Assembly: GCA_024654345.1 (NCBI GenBank)
Contig: JANLIN010000078.1
Location: 1-6,327, forward strand
DNA from: Candidatus Komeilibacteria bacterium
Lineage (GTDB): Bacteria > Patescibacteriota > Patescibacteriia > UBA1558
Direction: 5' to 3'
DNA: 6,327 nucleotides
Part shown: positions 5,217 through 6,327 of the stretch, piece after piece
Layout of the letters: the number at the start of each line of letters is the position of its first letter
Numbering within the stretch: position 1 is the first letter of the stretch
The notes under the pieces: model-generated
Told to the model about the DNA's origin: nothing
What the model saw: only the letters and a program-made list of their open reading frames with translations
Database searches by the model: none
Program-made: the position numbers and the translations under genes

Positions 5217-5255
5217 CGGGTGAATCAACGAGTGTGAGGAATGAAATTTACGATA

Positions 5256-5284
5256 TTGACACAGCTCGAACGGAATGATAAGGT
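5256..5284 (+). promoter_or_regulatory. Possible promoter of the PyrF-like gene
   Basis: TTGACA (5256-5261) is perfect, but the 17-base-spaced -10 is TAAGGT (5279-5284), which keeps only the T1, A2 and T6 positions. Transcription would start near 5291. The weak -10 suggests low or activated expression. Confidence 0.35.
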
Positions 5285-5328
5285 GAGCCTACATTTGTGC
5301 CTTAAAATTCAATAAAAAAAACGGAGGA

Positions 5329-6144
5329 ATGATGAATCAAAAAGTTGTTGCGTGGCCCATTGACGGCCTTAAGCAGTCAGGTGAAATTCTGGCTAAGATC
5401 AAAGAAATGACCAGCGATCCTGAAGCTCGGAAGCTTATCTCGTATATCAAGCTGAATGACGCCCTTCATAACCTAGACATGAGCGGCCCCCGCCTGGTCG
5501 AAGAAATAATGAAGTTAGGAATCCCGATGCAGAGCCTTTTTCTGGATCTGAAACTGCCTGACACAAACGGAACAAATTTGAATATTCTTGAAAAGTATGC
5601 GCAGGTAATTCCGGAGATGCAGTGCATAGTAACTATTCATGCAATTTGCAGTGCCCGAAGTTTTGTAGAGATCCGACAGAAGTATCCATACTTGAGGCTA
5701 GCATTGGTCAGCACTCTGACCGACATGACGCCAGAAGAATGCATGAAAAAGTACGGCATGACACCGGAGGAGAAAATCGCGAAAGATGCTACGGACGTAC
5801 AAAACTCCTATATTGACTATATCTATGCAAAAGAGATAAAGAAGCACAAAAATCTTGCTTTTGATATGGTTGTCTGCTCAGGGTTGGAGCTGGAGTATTT
5901 GGATCAAAAAATTGGAGTCTATTTTTCTTTCATCACAGCCGGTATTCGTGATACATGGATGGCGGCAGGACAGCAGGAGAGAACTATCGGTGTCGCCGAC
6001 GCACTGGAAAAAGGTGCTGATATAGTGGTGTTGGGTGCACAGCTGACAAAAGGCAATCCGGAAAAAGGAATTTCGGCGGCTGAAAGTCGTCGGCGCACGG
6101 CGGAAGAAATAGACAGATTCTTTCGCACGAAGGAAGCAGTTTGA
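5329..6144 (+). CDS. Orotidine 5'-phosphate decarboxylase superfamily protein (PyrF-like)
   Basis: This protein of 271 residues (270 from the second ATG) looks like a TIM-barrel of the OMP decarboxylase suprafamily. PyrF converts OMP to UMP, the last step of de novo pyrimidine synthesis in the cytoplasm. Visible motifs are IKL (40-42, the catalytic-tetrad lysine K41), FLDLKLPDTNGT (71-82, giving D73, K75, D78), TIHA (102-105), VSTLTDM (127-133), VVCSG (181-185), TAGIRDTW (203-210) and GQQER (214-218). Two expected substrate contacts look changed. The N-terminal 'ALD' reads AWP, and the 'GR' near the C-terminus reads GA (G236-A237). Another suprafamily activity is therefore possible. GGAGG (5323-5327) is too close to the first ATG, so the second ATG at 5332 is the likelier start. 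No other pyrimidine gene is adjacent. Confidence 0.8.
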   Translation: MMNQKVVAWPIDGLKQSGEILAKIKEMTSDPEARKLISYIKLNDALHNLDMSGPRLVEEIMKLGIPMQSLFLDLKLPDTNGTNLNILEKYAQVIPEMQCIVTIHAICSARSFVEIRQKYPYLRLALVSTLTDMTPEECMKKYGMTPEEKIAKDATDVQNSYIDYIYAKEIKKHKNLAFDMVVCSGLELEYLDQKIGVYFSFITAGIRDTWMAAGQQERTIGVADALEKGADIVVLGAQLTKGNPEKGISAAESRRRTAEEIDRFFRTKEAV

Positions 6145-6151
6145 TAAAATA

Positions 6152-6182
6152 AAGCGGTTCATAAATGAGCCGCTTTTTTGTT
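6152..6182 (+). terminator. Intrinsic terminator after the PyrF-like gene
   Basis: AAGCGGTTCA (6152-6161) and TGAGCCGCTT (6166-6175) form a 10-bp stem with one G-T wobble and loop TAAA. The T-run through 6179 continues as GTT. It lies 7 bases after the TGA stop. Confidence 0.92.
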
Positions 6183-6215
6183 AGCGTCTTTGGAGTCGGG
6201 TCCTAGCGGTTACGC

Positions 6216-6247
6216 TTGACACCTCCCACCCCCTGTGTAAATATATT
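6216..6247 (+). promoter_or_regulatory. Possible promoter of the gene at the window end
   Basis: TTGACA (6216-6221) is perfect. The -10 is ambiguous: TAAATA (6238-6243) at 16 bases, or TATATT (6242-6247) at 20 bases. The spacer is strikingly C-rich. It lies 40-70 bases upstream of the fragment starting at 6289. Confidence 0.3.
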
Positions 6248-6256
6248 AATCTAAAC

Positions 6257-6287
6257 AAGTCCGCGCCCAATAACGCAGACTTTTTAT
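6257..6287 (+). repeat. Hairpin with T-run upstream of the partial gene
   Basis: AAGTC (6257-6261) pairs with GACTT (6278-6282), with an inner GCG/CGC across one C-A mismatch. The 3' arm continues into TTTTTATT. It could be a leader terminator or the subterminal hairpin that IS200/IS605-type ends use for recognition. Confidence 0.4.
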
Positions 6288-6288
6288 T

Positions 6289-6327
6289 ATGTCCAGAAAG
6301 CAAACTCTAGAGAACAATGAATACTAC
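6289..6327 (+). CDS. Start of a possible small transposase (IS200/REP-associated type), truncated by window end
   Basis: An ATG opens 13 codons that stay open to the window edge, encoding MSRKQTLENNEYY. Small Y1/HUH transposases of the REP-associated type often begin with a short basic stretch and then an E/N-x-YYH-x-x-NRG segment, and this fragment ends exactly where that YYH would begin. The catalytic HUH and tyrosine lie outside the window, so identity rests on the N-terminal resemblance only. No Shine-Dalgarno is visible. A hairpin and a -35-like site lie just upstream. A chance ORF is the main alternative. Confidence 0.4.
   Translation, partial: MSRKQTLENNEYY

Noticed and set aside
6218..6240. 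G-quadruplex on the minus strand of the C-rich tract
   Set aside because: Only two runs of three or more G are present, fewer than the four needed for an intramolecular quadruplex.

Overview
The window reads as ordinary bacterial chromosome, most likely from a small-genome uncultured lineage of the Candidate Phyla Radiation (Patescibacteria). That placement is an inference. It rests on a TraR/DksA-type zinc-finger gene overlapping a very short lspA, a degenerate DHH-family protein, compact intergenic regions, and what looks like the N-terminus of a small IS200/REP-type transposase. TAA, TAG and TGA all act as stops (TGA ends the OMP-decarboxylase-like gene), so the UGA=Gly code of Gracilibacteria/Absconditabacteria is not in use.

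Layout. Positions 1-97 hold a nested inverted repeat whose right arm runs into the 3' end of a minus-strand tRNA-Ile (93-169). That tRNA has the unusual anticodon UAU and its own promoter. Next is a minus-strand DHH-family protein (200-1345) that has lost almost all metal ligands. A divergent promoter region (1397-1509) separates it from a plus-strand orphan membrane protein (1537-2262) that ends at an intrinsic terminator. The terminator faces the minus-strand operon dksA-like/lspA (3115 to 2329), whose two genes overlap by 14 bases and which starts at a near-consensus promoter.

From 3116 to 3699 there is no convincing protein gene. The minus strand of this gap has a near-perfect promoter (TTGACT-17-TATAAT with extended -10), six consecutive hairpins and a terminator. 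Together these define a candidate structured RNA of about 355 nt, the most interesting object in the window. A single perfect DnaA-box 9-mer lies just upstream of it.

A minus-strand membrane-anchored extracytoplasmic protein (3700-5196) follows. Its extended -10 element is placed so that its mRNA should be leaderless. The divergent plus-strand gene (5329-6144) belongs to the OMP decarboxylase superfamily. It keeps the Lys/Asp catalytic core but lacks two usual substrate-binding residues. After its terminator, a -35-like site, a hairpin and a 13-codon open fragment suggest the start of a small transposase gene running off the window.

The genes do not form one pathway. They are housekeeping or accessory units: translation (tRNA), transcription control (DksA-like), lipoprotein maturation (LspA), an envelope protein, nucleotide metabolism (PyrF-like) and unknowns. 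No CRISPR array or complete mobile element is present. All family assignments come from reading motifs by eye; no database search was run.
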